DNA of 34,115 nt from Bacillus sp. FJAT-27245 (GTDB lineage Bacteria; Bacillota; Bacilli; Bacillales; Cytobacillaceae). A program made the translations under genes and the position numbers. Where the stretch lies: the NCBI RefSeq assembly GCF_001273955.1, contig NZ_LIGI01000001.1, forward strand, positions 791,718 to 825,832, in the 5' to 3' direction. Of the stretch, positions 1 to 8,951 are shown one piece after another. Positions within the stretch are counted from its first letter, which is position 1. Each line of letters opens with the position of its first letter. Below the pieces are notes generated by a model. The model worked only from the letters and a program-made list of their open reading frames with translations, was not told the DNA's origin and ran no database searches.

Positions 1-5
1 AGAAA

Positions 6-650
6 ATGGGCATTCGAATTTTAATCGCCGACGATCATAATGTCGTCCGCAGGGGCCTGGCGTTCTTTTTAAAAACACAAGAGGATTTTGAGATAATCGG
101 GGAGGCGAAAAATGGCGAGGAAGCAGTGGCTATGGCGGCGGAATTGAATCCAGATATAGTCTTAATGGATCTTGATATGCCGGTCATGGATGGAATTAGT
201 GCGACGGCAGCAATAAAGAAAAACCAGCCGAATATGAGAATAATGATCTTGACAAGTTTTTCCGACCAAAACCATGTCATTCCGGCGATTGAAGCAGGCG
301 CGACAGGTTATCAGCTGAAGGATATTGAACCGGATGAGCTCGCGGCATCCATCCGCAGGCTTTGCTCCGGCGAAAACCAGCTCCATCCGAAAGCGACCTC
401 CCATTTGCTGTCGCAATTTTCAGGGAGCAAAAGGGATGCGCGGAAACAGCTTGATGAACTGACAAAGAGGGAAGTGGAAGTGCTAAAGGAAATTGCCAGC
501 GGAAAGAGCAATAAGGAAATTTCGACCTCCCTTTTCATAACGGAAAAAACAGTAAAAACCCATGTGTCAAGCATCCTTGCAAAGCTTGAACTTGCCGACA
601 GGACCCAGGCTGCCTTGTATGCTGTCAAAAATGGGCTTGTAAACGATTGA
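6..650 (+). CDS. NarL/LuxR-family response regulator (LiaR/YhcZ-like)
   Basis: A 214-residue DNA-binding response regulator of a two-component system. The receiver domain (about 1-120) has the acidic pair D9/D10, the phospho-acceptor D55 in the VLMDLDMP stretch, and the Thr-Ser and Lys switch positions in ILTSF and YQLKD. A LuxR-type helix-turn-helix follows at about 148-205, with the typical NKEI and EKTVKTHVSSIL elements. The overall match is to the LiaR/YhcZ/YvfU group of Bacillus. The start codon is only five bases from the window edge, so its ribosome site and the expected partner sensor kinase upstream cannot be seen. The target genes are unknown. A strong terminator follows directly. 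Confidence 0.93.
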   Translation: MGIRILIADDHNVVRRGLAFFLKTQEDFEIIGEAKNGEEAVAMAAELNPDIVLMDLDMPVMDGISATAAIKKNQPNMRIMILTSFSDQNHVIPAIEAGATGYQLKDIEPDELAASIRRLCSGENQLHPKATSHLLSQFSGSKRDARKQLDELTKREVEVLKEIASGKSNKEISTSLFITEKTVKTHVSSILAKLELADRTQAALYAVKNGLVND

Positions 651-672
651 ACGGTTTTGGGAGGATTCATTC

Positions 673-706
673 TAAAAAGAGCACGGCCATTTTGGCCGTG
701 CTTTTT
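673..706. terminator. Bidirectional intrinsic terminator
   Basis: The hairpin GCACGGCC / GGCCGTGC with a 4-base loop is flanked by A-run and T-run. It lies between the response regulator (plus) and yhdB (minus), which converge on it. Confidence 0.93.
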
Positions 707-738
707 AGCATATTGTGGTGGAATTCACCCTGAACGTA

Positions 739-993
739 TCAGGATAAGCTGTAAGCCGGCAGCTGTTGTGGAGCATTTTCGGGCATCTCTGCTGCATGGT
801 CTAGATAGCGTAGCAGGGAGTAGAGCTTTTTCTCAAGAACCGCGTAATCATGCTCGAAATGGTACGCATGGAGAAAATGCTCGATTTTTTTTGAAAGAAA
901 ATGGTCCCGTGTCCGAACCATGAGGATCAGAAGATTGTCCCATTGGGAGCGGTGTACATAATAAAGCGCCCTGTCATAATCCAGTTTATTCAT
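739..993 (-). CDS. yhdB: YhdB-like conserved small protein
   Basis: An 84-residue cytoplasmic protein of unknown function, without signal peptide or membrane segment. The N-terminus (LDYDRALYYVHRSQWDNLL) and the helical, charged body match my recollection of Bacillus YhdB. The start is supported by an AAGGAGGAG-type ribosome site just upstream on the minus strand (cctcctt at about 1001-1007 of the plus strand). In B. subtilis the yhdB and yhdC genes lie in the spoVR neighbourhood, as here, which supports the assignment. It runs towards the response regulator and shares its terminator. Confidence 0.8.
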   Translation of the reverse strand: MNKLDYDRALYYVHRSQWDNLLILMVRTRDHFLSKKIEHFLHAYHFEHDYAVLEKKLYSLLRYLDHAAEMPENAPQQLPAYSLS

Positions 994-1182
994 TTTTTCT
1001 CCTCCTTGTTAGGAGTTGAAATTAGTGTATGGAGTTCGTGTGGAAAGTTACGCTGAAAATGTTGGAGATGCCTGTTTGAAAGGCTTTGTAACAACTGCCA
1101 GGACTAGAAACCATCCATGGTGCATAGGAAATTTTCGCCGAGCCACACTATACAATGAGAAAACAGGAAAGGACTGTTGGGG

Positions 1183-1497
1183 ATGAAAAAACTGGTTGCT
1201 GTACTTATTGCCGTCCTGGCATTTATGGCGATACAGCCAAACAACATTGAGGCGCAAAATCCTGACTATGAAAAGTATGGAAGAATGGCCATAACGGTGG
1301 TTAGTGCCGACTATCCAGGCGAGCCAATCAGGGACTATGAATACCTTGGCCGCTCAAAAATAAATGAATCGGATGTTGCCGATACGTTCCGATTCAAAGT
1401 AGAGGAAAACGGCAAAACATTTTTCGTCCGGGTCATTATTACACATCGTTTAACGTCGGAAAAACTACTCTCGATGAAGGTTGAGCCTGAAAAATAG
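1183..1497 (+). CDS. yhdC: YhdC-like secreted DUF3889 protein
   Basis: A secreted protein of about 104 residues. Residues 1-25 form a signal peptide (MKKL, hydrophobic core, then an EAQ-type cleavage region). The mature part has the YxKYGxMAI opening and the YEYLGR / FRFKVEENGKTFFVRV pattern of the DUF3889 family (YqzG/YhdC); it probably folds as a small beta-rich periplasm-side domain. The function is unknown. The ATG at 1183 is preferred over an in-frame TTG at 1177, because the ribosome site AGGAAAGGA (1165-1173) is 9 bases from the ATG and only 3 from the TTG. It is divergent from yhdB. Confidence 0.8.
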   Translation: MKKLVAVLIAVLAFMAIQPNNIEAQNPDYEKYGRMAITVVSADYPGEPIRDYEYLGRSKINESDVADTFRFKVEENGKTFFVRVIITHRLTSEKLLSMKVEPEK

Positions 1498-1569
1498 GCA
1501 GGAGCCTGGTGGGCAGGCCCAATGGCCGTTGTAGCGGCCAGGCTAGTCAATAGAACTGCAGGTCATGGA

Positions 1570-1660
1570 ACCGTTTGAGACGGTCCCTAGGCCTTTGTAA
1601 AGACCGTTTCAAGTGGGGAAGCCATTTGAAATGGTCTTTAGTGCATTTATAAAGTCCGCT
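1570..1660 (+). repeat. Interlocking inverted repeats (alternative hairpins)
   Basis: A chain of arms in which neighbours pair alternatively. 1570-1574 pairs with 1580-1584. 1577-1585 pairs with 1602-1610 (one G-T wobble). 1602-1612 pairs with 1626-1636 (11 bp, one wobble). 1622-1626 pairs with 1630-1634. Each internal arm can therefore choose between two partners. No T-run follows. Confidence 0.6.
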
Positions 1661-1796
1661 TCATCAACATTCACAAGCCGCAGAGCAAAGAACGCTGCGA
1701 CCTTTCTTAAAACATCAGCCTCCGTATATAAAAAGTAATGCTTATCCTCCTGCCCATTAAGACATTCCCCAGGCAAAAAGGCTCATTGAAAAAACT

Positions 1797-1825
1797 TTGA
1801 CACCGATTAAGAGTTTCAATTATAT
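1797..1825 (+). promoter_or_regulatory. Sigma-A promoter of the DHA2 transporter gene
   Basis: TTGACA at 1797-1802, a 17-bp spacer, and TTATAT at 1820-1825. The start codon lies about 75 bases further on. An imperfect AT-rich dyad around TAAATTTA (about 1831-1853) sits just past the predicted start of transcription and could be an operator. Confidence 0.75.
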
Positions 1826-1903
1826 TCATGTAGTCAGTAAATTTAATGGACTTTTTTGCCATCTTAATCAAAGGTTACTTTATGTGGGGAAGGCGGTAGA
1901 TGT

Positions 1904-3427
1904 ATGGCGGCAAAGGATAAAAATCTTAAACTCGTCGTTACCGGGCTATTGCTCGGAATATTAATGGCCGCGATGGATAATACGATTGTCGTGACGGCAA
2001 TGGGGACAATTGTTGCCGACCTGGGAGGGTTTGACAGGTTTGTGTGGGTCACAGCTTCTTATATGGTCGCAGTTATGGCTGGAATGCCGATTTACGGAAA
2101 ATTGTCCGATATGTATGGACGGAAAAGGTTTTTTATTTTTGGGCTGATTGTATTCTTGTTGGGTTCCTGTCTGTGCGGTCTCGCGCAAACAATGGATCAG
2201 CTGATTCTTTTCCGTGCAATCCAGGGAATTGGTGGCGGAGCGCTTCTTCCGATTTCCTTTACGATTGTCTTTGATATTTTCCCGCCGGAAAACAGGGGGA
2301 AGATGACTGGGCTGTTAGGGGCGGTTTTCGGTTTATCCAGTGTCCTCGGGCCGTTACTAGGCGCATTCATTACTGATTCAGTCGGCTGGAATTGGGTATT
2401 CTACATAAACGTCCCAATCGGAATCGTTTCATTGGCTCTTATTTCTTTGTTTTACAAAGAATCGCTCGAACACAAAAAGCAAAAGGTTGACTGGTGGGGA
2501 GCCATTACGCTTGTGGTGGCAGTTGTGTCGCTTATGTTCGCATTGGAGCTCGGTGGAAAGGAATACGAGTGGAACTCTACGCAAATTATTGGCTTGTTCA
2601 CGGTTTTTGCTGTATTCTTCATCGCCTTTTTTATGATTGAACGGAAAGCGGAAGAGCCAATTATTTCATTCTGGATGTTTAAAAACCGCCTATTCGCCAC
2701 TTCGCAAATCCTTGCTTTCCTTTACGGCGGGACATTCATCATTCTTGCGGTTTTCATTCCAATCTTTGTTCAGGCGGTGTATGGCGGTTCGGCCACGAAT
2801 GCCGGATTCATCCTGACGCCAATGATGCTTGGGTCAGTTGCGGGAAGCATGATCGGCGGTATTTTCCAAACGAAAACGAGTTTCAGAAACCTGATGTTCA
2901 TTTCAATCATTGCTTATGGGGCCGGGATGATTTTATTAAGCACGCTGACGCCAGAGACCTCCCGGGTTCTTTTGACAATCTATATGGTTATTGTCGGATT
3001 TGGGACAGGGTTTTCGTTTTCGCTACTTCCGGCTGCTTCCATTAATAATCTTGATTTTAAATACCGGGGCTCGGCTAACTCAACGAACTCGTTTCTCCGT
3101 TCGTTTGGCATGACACTAGGGGTTACAATTTTCGGAACGATACAAACAAAAGTTTTTACGAATAAGCTGGAGAAGGCGTTTTCCGATTTTCCTGGTGCAG
3201 GCGCCGGTAATCCAATGAATATTAGTGATCCGCGGCAAATTTTCAGCGGGGAAGGAAGGGCAAGGATACCAGAAAATATCCTTGAAATTATCGTAAATGC
3301 CATGTCAGACTCGATTACGTATATTTTCCTGCTTACACTAATTCCGATTGCGGTTGCCGCGATCACAATCTTTTTTATGGGCAACGCCCGAGTTGAAATA
3401 AACAAGGAAAAGAACACAGCCAGGTAA
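1904..3427 (+). CDS. DHA2-family multidrug:H+ antiporter (14 TM, EmrB/QacA type)
   Basis: A 507-residue inner-membrane exporter of the major facilitator superfamily, expected to use the proton gradient to expel lipophilic drugs. Family marks are the TM1 motif [14 protein letters not shown], motif [12 protein letters not shown] in the first cytoplasmic loop, the antiporter motif C in [14 protein letters not shown] (TM5), and [11 protein letters not shown] at the end of TM6. The length and hydrophobic segments fit the 14-helix DHA2 class rather than the 12-helix DHA1 class. B. subtilis relatives are Mdr and YusP; the substrate cannot be read from sequence. The ATG has a GGGGAAGGCGGT site 6-13 bases upstream. 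It is monocistronic between its own promoter and a terminator. No local regulator gene is adjacent. Confidence 0.93.
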   Translation: MAAKDKNLKLVVTGLLLGILMAAMDNTIVVTAMGTIVADLGGFDRFVWVTASYMVAVMAGMPIYGKLSDMYGRKRFFIFGLIVFLLGSCLCGLAQTMDQLILFRAIQGIGGGALLPISFTIVFDIFPPENRGKMTGLLGAVFGLSSVLGPLLGAFITDSVGWNWVFYINVPIGIVSLALISLFYKESLEHKKQKVDWWGAITLVVAVVSLMFALELGGKEYEWNSTQIIGLFTVFAVFFIAFFMIERKAEEPIISFWMFKNRLFATSQILAFLYGGTFIILAVFIPIFVQAVYGGSATNAGFILTPMMLGSVAGSMIGGIFQTKTSFRNLMFISIIAYGAGMILLSTLTPETSRVLLTIYMVIVGFGTGFSFSLLPAASINNLDFKYRGSANSTNSFLRSFGMTLGVTIFGTIQTKVFTNKLEKAFSDFPGAGAGNPMNISDPRQIFSGEGRARIPENILEIIVNAMSDSITYIFLLTLIPIAVAAITIFFMGNARVEINKEKNTAR

Positions 3428-3434
3428 TATATGC

Positions 3435-3470
3435 AAAAGTGTGAAAAGCATTCGCTTTCGCACTTTTTTT
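3435..3470 (+). terminator. Intrinsic terminator of the DHA2 transporter gene
   Basis: AAAAGTGTGAAA pairs with TTTCGCACTTTT (one G-T wobble, 9-base loop), followed by a T-run to 3470. Confidence 0.9.
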
Positions 3471-3514
3471 CTGGGATTTTTTAAAAAAGAATACAACTAT
3501 CCCCCCATTCTGTT

Positions 3515-3522
3515 CATACATT
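3515..3522 (+). promoter_or_regulatory. Possible sigma-E -10 element for spoVR
   Basis: CATACATT matches the mother-cell sigma-E -10 consensus (CATACA-T) about 30 bases before the spoVR start. No good -35 at the usual spacing was seen. B. subtilis spoVR is known to be sigma-E dependent. Confidence 0.4.
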
Positions 3523-3551
3523 GTTGTAAGAGGAAAAGGGGGAATAGCTTT

Positions 3552-4964
3552 ATGAACAGCGAGGACAGGAAGGAGCTGGAGCGCGCGATTGGCGAGATTA
3601 CGGAAATCGCGAGCGGCTTCGGCCTTGATTTTTACCCGATGAGGTACGAAATTTGCCCGGCAGACATCATTTATACGTTTGGCGCTTACGGAATGCCGAC
3701 CCGGTTTTCGCACTGGAGCTTCGGCAAGCAGTTTTATAAGATGAAGCTTCAGTATGACCTTGGCCTCAGCAAAATTTATGAATTGGTCATCAATTCAAAC
3801 CCCTGTTACGCTTTTCTTCTCGACAGCAACAGCCTGATCCAGAATAAGTTGATTGTTGCCCATGTCCTGGCACACTGTGATTTTTTCAAAAACAATGTCC
3901 GTTTCCAAAACACAAAGCGGGATATGGTCGAAAGCATGGCTGCGACTGCCGAGCGGGTCCACCAATATGAAATCACGTACGGGAAAAAGGAAGTCGAAAC
4001 ATTTCTGGATGCCGTCCTGGCAATTGATGAACACATCGACCCATCTTTAATGAGGCCGAAGCTTTCCTGGTCCATAGGCGATGAGGAGGAGGAGAGCCCC
4101 GACCGTCCTCCGAGCCCGTATGATGATCTTTGGAAATTGGATGAAAAACCGTCGAGCAAACAGAAGGGAAAAAAGAGAGCCAGGAAATTTCCGCCGAAAC
4201 CGGAAAAGGACCTTCTCTTATTCATTGAAACGTACAGCAGGGAACTTGAACCATGGCAGCGCGACATCCTGACGATGATGAGGGAGGAAATGCTGTATTT
4301 CTGGCCGCAGCTTGAGACGAAAATCATGAACGAAGGCTGGGCTTCCTACTGGCACCAGCGGATAATCCGTGAGATGGACTTGACGAGTTCGGAGGCGATT
4401 GAATTCGCGAAGCTGAATGCCGGCGTCGTCCAGCCGTCGAAAACTGGGATTAATCCTTATTACCTGGGAATCAAGATATTTGAGGATATTGAAGAAAGGT
4501 ACAACAAACCGACAGAGGAGATGAAACGGCGGGGAGTCAAGCCGGGTTCCGGGCGTGAGAAGATGTTCGAAGTTAGGGAAATGGATTCGGATATTTCTTT
4601 CCTTAGGAACTACCTGACCAAGGAACTCGTCATGCGGGAAGACATGTACCTGTTCCAGAAGCAGGGGAAGGAGTACAAGATTGTCGATAAGGAGTGGGAG
4701 AAGGTACGCGACCGGCTTGTCAGCATGCGCGTCAACGGAGGCTTCCCTTACATTACAGTGAATGACGGGGACTATTTGAAGAATGGCGAGCTGTACCTGA
4801 AACACTGGTATGAGGGAATTGAGCTCGATGTTAAGTACCTTGAAAAGGTACTTCCATACATTTATCAGCTTTGGGGAAGGACTGTCCACATCGAAACAAC
4901 GATTGAAGAGCGAAACATGCTGTTCACGTATGACGGGAAAGGCGTGCATCGGAAGTATTTATAA
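3552..4964 (+). CDS. spoVR: Stage V sporulation protein R
   Basis: A 470-residue soluble protein, close to the 468 residues of B. subtilis SpoVR. It is needed for normal spore cortex; the biochemical activity is unknown. Recognisable blocks are the [34 protein letters not shown]-terminal region, the [16 protein letters not shown] block, and the [16 protein letters not shown] block with conserved His/Glu residues; the fold suggests a metal- or cofactor-dependent enzyme. The ATG at 3552 is chosen over an in-frame extension to 3441, because AAAGGGGGAA lies 9 bases upstream and the homologue begins here. The extension would run through the previous terminator. It is monocistronic, and indicates an endospore former. 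Confidence 0.96.
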   Translation: MNSEDRKELERAIGEITEIASGFGLDFYPMRYEICPADIIYTFGAYGMPTRFSHWSFGKQFYKMKLQYDLGLSKIYELVINSNPCYAFLLDSNSLIQNKLIVAHVLAHCDFFKNNVRFQNTKRDMVESMAATAERVHQYEITYGKKEVETFLDAVLAIDEHIDPSLMRPKLSWSIGDEEEESPDRPPSPYDDLWKLDEKPSSKQKGKKRARKFPPKPEKDLLLFIETYSRELEPWQRDILTMMREEMLYFWPQLETKIMNEGWASYWHQRIIREMDLTSSEAIEFAKLNAGVVQPSKTGINPYYLGIKIFEDIEERYNKPTEEMKRRGVKPGSGREKMFEVREMDSDISFLRNYLTKELVMREDMYLFQKQGKEYKIVDKEWEKVRDRLVSMRVNGGFPYITVNDGDYLKNGELYLKHWYEGIELDVKYLEKVLPYIYQLWGRTVHIETTIEERNMLFTYDGKGVHRKYL

Positions 4965-4969
4965 AGAGA

Positions 4970-5002
4970 GGGCAGCACCTGTTTGGGGCTGCCTTATTTT
5001 TA
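4970..5002 (+). terminator. Intrinsic terminator of spoVR
   Basis: GGCAGC (4971-4976) pairs with GCTGCC (4988-4993), followed by TTATTTTTAT. Confidence 0.88.
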
Positions 5003-5004
5003 TG

Positions 5005-5033
5005 TTGAACATATAAGCAAATAGTTATATTCT
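5005..5033 (+). promoter_or_regulatory. ars promoter with embedded ArsR operator
   Basis: TTGAAC (5005-5010), a 17-bp spacer, and TATTCT (5028-5033). The inverted repeat ATATAA-N8-TTATAT (5011-5030) fills the spacer, the expected place for an ArsR repressor to block RNA polymerase. Confidence 0.7.
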
Positions 5034-5057
5034 AATTAAGGGAAAGGAGGAGTACTT

Positions 5058-5405
5058 ATGCAACAAACTAAGATCGAGGTTGAACAAGCATCTCTTGTCC
5101 TAAAGCTTCTTGGTGACAGGACGAGGCTGACAATCATGGCTCTTCTCAAAATGAGGGAACTATGCGTATGTGAACTGCTTGAGGTTTTCGACATGAGCCA
5201 GCCAGCCATCAGCCAGCACCTGCGCAAACTAAAGGACGCAGGCCTTGTAATAGAGGAGCGGAAAGGCCAGTGGATTTATTATTCGCTTAATAAAAACAAC
5301 ATTGCTTCCCCGCTTGTGGAAACTGTCCTGGAGTTCGTACCTGGACAACACGAAAAAATGGAACAAATCATTGAAAGCAACCCGACAATGAGGTGCGGTT
5401 GCTAA
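5058..5405 (+). CDS. arsR: ArsR-family arsenite-responsive repressor
   Basis: A 115-residue winged-helix repressor that releases the ars promoter on binding As(III) or Sb(III). The metalloid-binding motif ELCVCEL gives C36 and C38, located at the start of the DNA-recognition region as in canonical ArsR. The recognition helix is in MSQPAISQHLRKLKDAGLV, and the wing in ERKGQWIYYSLN. A further C-terminal CGC ends the protein. A ribosome site AAAGGAGG (5043-5050) precedes the ATG. It is first in an arsR-arsB-arsC operon and probably autoregulated through the dyad in the promoter. Confidence 0.95.
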   Translation: MQQTKIEVEQASLVLKLLGDRTRLTIMALLKMRELCVCELLEVFDMSQPAISQHLRKLKDAGLVIEERKGQWIYYSLNKNNIASPLVETVLEFVPGQHEKMEQIIESNPTMRCGC

Positions 5406-5429
5406 ACTGTTATTTTTGGAGGTTTGAGC

Positions 5430-6728
5430 TTGGTGTCATCAATATTGGCATTACTTATTTTTTTGGCAACATTAATCCTGGTTATTTGGCAGCCTAGAAA
5501 TCTATCCATCGGCTGGTCTGCATGCGGAGGAGCTGTCCTTGCCCTGCTTGTGGGGGTCGTTGATTTAACCGATGTAATGGATGTGACGCAAATTGTCTGG
5601 AATGCCACATTCTCTTTTATTGCCATTATAATCATATCCCTCATATTAGATGAAATAGGCTTCTTTGAATGGGCCGCACTCCATATGGCGAGGGCCGCTA
5701 AAGGGAACGGCATTAAAATGTATGTTTACATTTGTATTTTAGGTGCCCTGGTGGCAGCCTTGTTCGCAAATGATGGAGCCGCTCTAATCCTGACGCCAAT
5801 TGTCCTGGCGATGGTAAGAAACTTGAAGTTTGAAGAGAAGATGATCTTCCCATTCATCATCGCAAGCGGCTTTGTCCCCGATACAACTTCACTTCCGCTT
5901 TTAGTCAGCAACCTGGTAAACATCGTATCGGCTGACTTCTTTGATATAGGTTTCAATGAGTTTGCCTCAAGGATGTTCGTTCCAAATCTTTTTTCTTTAC
6001 TCAGCAGCATTTTCGTTCTGTTTCTTTATTTCAGAAAGATTTTACCCCGGAAGTACGAAGTGACTGATTTAAAAAAGCCTGTTGAGGCGATAAAGGACAA
6101 AAGAATGTTCCGGCTTTCCTGGATTGTCCTTGCACTGTTGCTTTCCGGGTACTTCATCAGCGAGTTTTTCCGCATCCCAGTGTCAATCATTGCTGGAACG
6201 GTCGCACTATTCTTCCTGTTCATGGGGAGGAGAAGCCCGGCTTTTGATACAAAAACCGTAGTAAAGGGTGCTCCGTGGGCAATTGTGTTTTTCTCAATCG
6301 GAATGTATGTGGTCGTATATGGTTTGCGAAACGCTGGGTTGACGGGCCTTTTGGCCGGGATGATTCAATGGACAGCGGACCATGGATTATTCGCAGCTAC
6401 TATCGGAATGGGATTCATCGCGGCCGTTCTCTCGTCCATAATGAATAACATGCCTACCGTCATGATTGATGCACTTGCCATCGCCGATACAAATACAACA
6501 GGAGTTTTGAGAGAGGCCTTGATTTATGCGAATGTAATCGGGTCTGACCTGGGCCCGAAAATTACGCCTATTGGGTCCCTTGCAACCTTGTTATGGTTGC
6601 ACGTACTCTCCCTAAAAGGAGTCAAAATCTCGTGGGGGACCTACTTCAAAACTGGGATCGTGTTAACCATCCCTGTCCTCTTTATCACACTGGCAGGGCT
6701 CTATATATGGCTGGCCATTATTTCGTAG
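5430..6728 (+). CDS. arsB: ArsB arsenite efflux pump
   Basis: About 432 residues; an inner-membrane arsenite/antimonite exporter of the ArsB/NhaD ion-transporter superfamily. It is almost wholly hydrophobic with 10-12 segments. Family signatures include [17 protein letters not shown] at the N-terminus, [30 protein letters not shown] and [13 protein letters not shown]. No arsA ATPase is present, so it acts as a secondary, membrane-potential-driven pump. The start is uncertain: the site GGAGG (5418-5422) is 7 bases from TTG 5430 and 10 from GTG 5433, while an in-frame TTG at 5424 is too close. It follows arsR by about 24 bases and is co-transcribed. Confidence 0.94.
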   Translation: MVSSILALLIFLATLILVIWQPRNLSIGWSACGGAVLALLVGVVDLTDVMDVTQIVWNATFSFIAIIIISLILDEIGFFEWAALHMARAAKGNGIKMYVYICILGALVAALFANDGAALILTPIVLAMVRNLKFEEKMIFPFIIASGFVPDTTSLPLLVSNLVNIVSADFFDIGFNEFASRMFVPNLFSLLSSIFVLFLYFRKILPRKYEVTDLKKPVEAIKDKRMFRLSWIVLALLLSGYFISEFFRIPVSIIAGTVALFFLFMGRRSPAFDTKTVVKGAPWAIVFFSIGMYVVVYGLRNAGLTGLLAGMIQWTADHGLFAATIGMGFIAAVLSSIMNNMPTVMIDALAIADTNTTGVLREALIYANVIGSDLGPKITPIGSLATLLWLHVLSLKGVKISWGTYFKTGIVLTIPVLFITLAGLYIWLAIIS

Positions 6729-6758
6729 CGAATTTTTTTCAAAAAGGAGCAATCAAAA

Positions 6759-7181
6759 ATGTCAAAGAAAACGATTTACTTCTTGTGTACAGGAAATTCA
6801 TGCCGCAGCCAAATGGCTGAAGGATGGGCCAAAAAATACTTAAGCAACGAGGAGTGGGAAGTTAAAAGCGCGGGTCTTGAAGCACATGGATTGAATCCTA
6901 ACGCAGTAAAAGCAATGAAGGAAGCAGGAATTGATATCTCCAACCAGACTTCCGATGTGATAGACCCCAACATCTTGAATAACGCAAATTTAATTGTCAC
7001 ATTGTGCGGCCATGCGGCTGACCATTGTCCTGTAACCCCTCCACATGTAAAAAAAGAACATTGGGGATTTGATGACCCGGCGAAAGCGGAGGGAAAGGAT
7101 GAAGAAAAATGGGCTTTCTTCCAGCGTGTTCGTGATGAAATTGGCGATAGGATCAAGACATTCGCCGATACAGGAAAGTAG
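6759..7181 (+). CDS. arsC: Thioredoxin-dependent arsenate reductase
   Basis: A 140-residue cytoplasmic enzyme that reduces arsenate to arsenite for export by ArsB. It belongs to the low-molecular-weight phosphatase-like ArsC class, with the P-loop [11 protein letters not shown] (nucleophile C10, C15) and the redox pair C83 and C90 in [10 protein letters not shown]. The three catalytic cysteines of the thioredoxin-coupled triple-Cys relay are therefore all present. The ribosome site AAAAAGGAG precedes the ATG. It is the last gene of the ars operon, 30 bases after arsB. Confidence 0.97.
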   Translation: MSKKTIYFLCTGNSCRSQMAEGWAKKYLSNEEWEVKSAGLEAHGLNPNAVKAMKEAGIDISNQTSDVIDPNILNNANLIVTLCGHAADHCPVTPPHVKKEHWGFDDPAKAEGKDEEKWAFFQRVRDEIGDRIKTFADTGK

Positions 7182-7183
7182 AC

Positions 7184-7247
7184 AATAAGCAGAGGCAGAC
7201 TATGGACTCGGCAATAGTTTGCCCCGCAGGCGTGGTCTCTGCTTGTT
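7184..7247 (+). terminator. Large stem-loop after arsC (possible terminator)
   Basis: AATAAGCAGAG (7184-7194) pairs with CTCTGCTTGTT (7237-7247), 11 bp with one wobble. The 42-base loop holds an inner GGCAA/TTGCC hairpin (7210-7223). There is no T-run, so intrinsic termination is doubtful. Confidence 0.45.
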
Positions 7248-7372
7248 ACAGGAACAAAATTTAGCAATTTCCTTTTATGCTTGCCGTAATTTTCCGTGGC
7301 CCCGCCAATCTTGAGTACCGGCACATGAGTTTGGTATACTTTTAACAAAAATGAATGTAAGAGGTACATACT

Positions 7373-8476
7373 TTGTCCAAATCCAAATTGCAGTACTGGC
7401 TGATTCAAATTTTGCTCATTGTAACGATTATTTTCGTCGCGACAAAAATTTCATTTATATTCAAACCGATTGGGATTTTTTTCTCGACCGTTTTCTTTCC
7501 CATCCTGATTACCGGGTTTCTTTATTTCCTATTGAATCCGGTAGTGAACTTCCTGGAACGAAAGAAACTTCCGAGGACAGCATCTATATTAATCATCTAT
7601 GCCGTGTTTACTGGCCTGCTCGTTTTGGTTATCGTCAATTTGGTTCCTGCAGTTTCAAAGCAGGCGTCTGAGCTGGCCAATGAACTTCCTGTCCTGGCCA
7701 ATAAGACGAGTGATTTTTTTTATGACGTAGTCCAGTCTTCCGAGTTTGAAAGTTTTAAGAAAGAACAGCAGGAAATGATTGAGACGGGTAAGCAGCGTCT
7801 GATTGAGTTTGCCAATACACTCCCTAACAGGCTTACAAACGGGCTTAAAGGATTTTTTGGCATCCTCACGAATATCGTAATCATCCTTGTGACGGTTCCG
7901 TTTTTATTGTTTTACATGTTTAAGGATGGACAAAAGTTCCCAAAAGCAGTATCAAAGTTTATTCCGTTAGATTACCGGGACGAGGGATTAAAAATCCTGC
8001 GGGAAACTGGTGAAACACTGTCCGCTTATATCCAAGGACAGGTTATTGTGGCCTTATCGGTAGGGACATTGGCATTCATCGGCTACTTGATCATCGACTT
8101 GCGTTATGCGTTAATCATGGCATTAATCGTCGCCCTTACAAACATTATCCCGTATGTTGGGCCGATTATTGGGGGAACCCCGGCTGTCTTGGTAGCTTTT
8201 TTCGATTCCCCGACAAAAGCTTTGCTGGTAATCATTGTTATTCTTATCGCACAGCAAATTGAAGGCAATCTCCTTTCCCCGATGATTTTGGGGAAAACAT
8301 TGGATACACACCCGGCTACGATCATCATGATATTATTGGCTGCGGGCAATCTCGCTGGGGTATTGGGGATGGTGCTGGCGGTTCCAACATATGCCGTCAC
8401 AAAAACCATCGTACTGAACCTGGTGAGATTTTTAAAAGCAAGAAAAAGAGAGAGCATTGCAAAGGCAGGAACCTAA
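7373..8476 (+). CDS. AI-2E-family transporter (PerM/YubA type)
   Basis: A 367-residue integral membrane protein of the AI-2E transporter family (PF01594). There are hydrophobic segments at the N-terminus (about 8-75), an amphipathic soluble stretch (about 90-155), then the conserved C-terminal block with NIIPYVGPIIGGTPAVLVAF, IAQQIEGNLLSPMILGKTLDTHP and the glycine-rich LAAGNLAGVLGMVLAVP. Members include quorum-signal exporters, permeases of unknown substrate and some Na+(Li+)/H+ antiporters; the substrate here cannot be assigned. The TTG start has AAGAGG 8 bases upstream. It is monocistronic, with its stop codon inside the terminator stem. Confidence 0.88.
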   Translation: MSKSKLQYWLIQILLIVTIIFVATKISFIFKPIGIFFSTVFFPILITGFLYFLLNPVVNFLERKKLPRTASILIIYAVFTGLLVLVIVNLVPAVSKQASELANELPVLANKTSDFFYDVVQSSEFESFKKEQQEMIETGKQRLIEFANTLPNRLTNGLKGFFGILTNIVIILVTVPFLLFYMFKDGQKFPKAVSKFIPLDYRDEGLKILRETGETLSAYIQGQVIVALSVGTLAFIGYLIIDLRYALIMALIVALTNIIPYVGPIIGGTPAVLVAFFDSPTKALLVIIVILIAQQIEGNLLSPMILGKTLDTHPATIIMILLAAGNLAGVLGMVLAVPTYAVTKTIVLNLVRFLKARKRESIAKAGT

Positions 8477-8499
8477 GCCATTGGCTAGGTTCCTTTTTT
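8467..8499 (+). terminator. Intrinsic terminator of the AI-2E transporter gene
   Basis: AGGAACCTA...TAGGTTCCT with an inner AGCC/GGCT and six T residues. The stop codon TAA (8474-8476) lies in the left arm. Confidence 0.93.
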
Positions 8500-8510
8500 A
8501 AAATATATAT

Positions 8511-8787
8511 AGGTTGAAATAAATTTTTACACACTATTTATTTGAAATGTAAGTTGATTGTAGAGGAAGGCACCGGCTCCTCGAAAATGCTACGCATTTC
8601 CTTCGTGCGTGGGCAATTTCGAGGATGCCATTCAGTGTCCTGCGGGGTACAGCGGCAAGGTGGAGACCCCACAGGCGCTAGCGCCGAGGAGGCTCCACTG
8701 ACGCCCCGCGGAAAGCGTGTGCCTGGAGCGGAAATCAACCGCAAGGTTCCATTTGAATATAAATTTTTGGTTCAACCTTTAAAGGTT
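8511..8787. repeat. Structured intergenic repeat-like element
   Basis: Nested inverted repeats: AGGTTGAA (8511-8518) / TTCAACCT (8771-8778); GTTGATT (8553-8559) / AATCAAC (8733-8739); TCCTCGAAA (8578-8586) / TTTCGAGGA (8617-8625); GCGGGG (8642-8647) / CCCCGC (8704-8709); GTGGAG (8660-8665) / CTCCAC (8693-8698), enclosing the 12-bp palindrome GGCGCTAGCGCC (8674-8685). A 14-bp palindrome, 8774-8787, ends it. The GC-rich core resembles a repeat I recall scattered between genes in many Bacillaceae. No protein is credible in it. Confidence 0.7.
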
Positions 8788-8922
8788 AAATACTTCGTTC
8801 TTTGTCATCCCATTCTCTTCAAATTGGAATTGCCATTCAGCAAAAGATGATCGACCAGATGATATCTTTTTACTATTCCATGCTGAAAAAGGAGAAGTCC
8901 CGATGCGTATTTTTCCAAGCGG

Positions 8923-8951
8923 TTGACATACTAAAAATAAGATGATATTAT
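8923..8951 (+). promoter_or_regulatory. Sigma-A promoter of the quinone-detoxification cluster
   Basis: TTGACA (8923-8928), a 17-bp spacer, and TATTAT (8946-8951). The leader to the first gene is about 190 bases. It holds a GTGCTT/AAGCAC hairpin (9002-9022) and a second ATCTTTAA/TTAAAGAT dyad (9049-9079). Confidence 0.85.

Larger units (their letters stand above)
1498..1903. other. 406-bp intergenic region with alternating inverted repeats and a promoter
   Basis: No gene is supported here. The left half has a GGCCG/CGGCC stem after yhdC (about 1524-1539) and the interlocking inverted repeats at 1570-1660 listed separately. The right end holds the sigma-A promoter of the transporter gene. Confidence 0.6.

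Noticed and set aside
657-923. Plus-strand ORF opposite yhdB
   Set aside because: It spans the terminator and is the shadow of yhdB on the other strand.
3441-3551. N-terminal extension of SpoVR
   Set aside because: It would start inside the preceding terminator; the ribosome site and homologue length place the start at 3552.
8538-8850. ORFs on both strands in the GC-rich intergenic element
   Set aside because: They follow the inverted repeats, have no plausible ribosome site and no protein-like composition; they are repeat artefacts.
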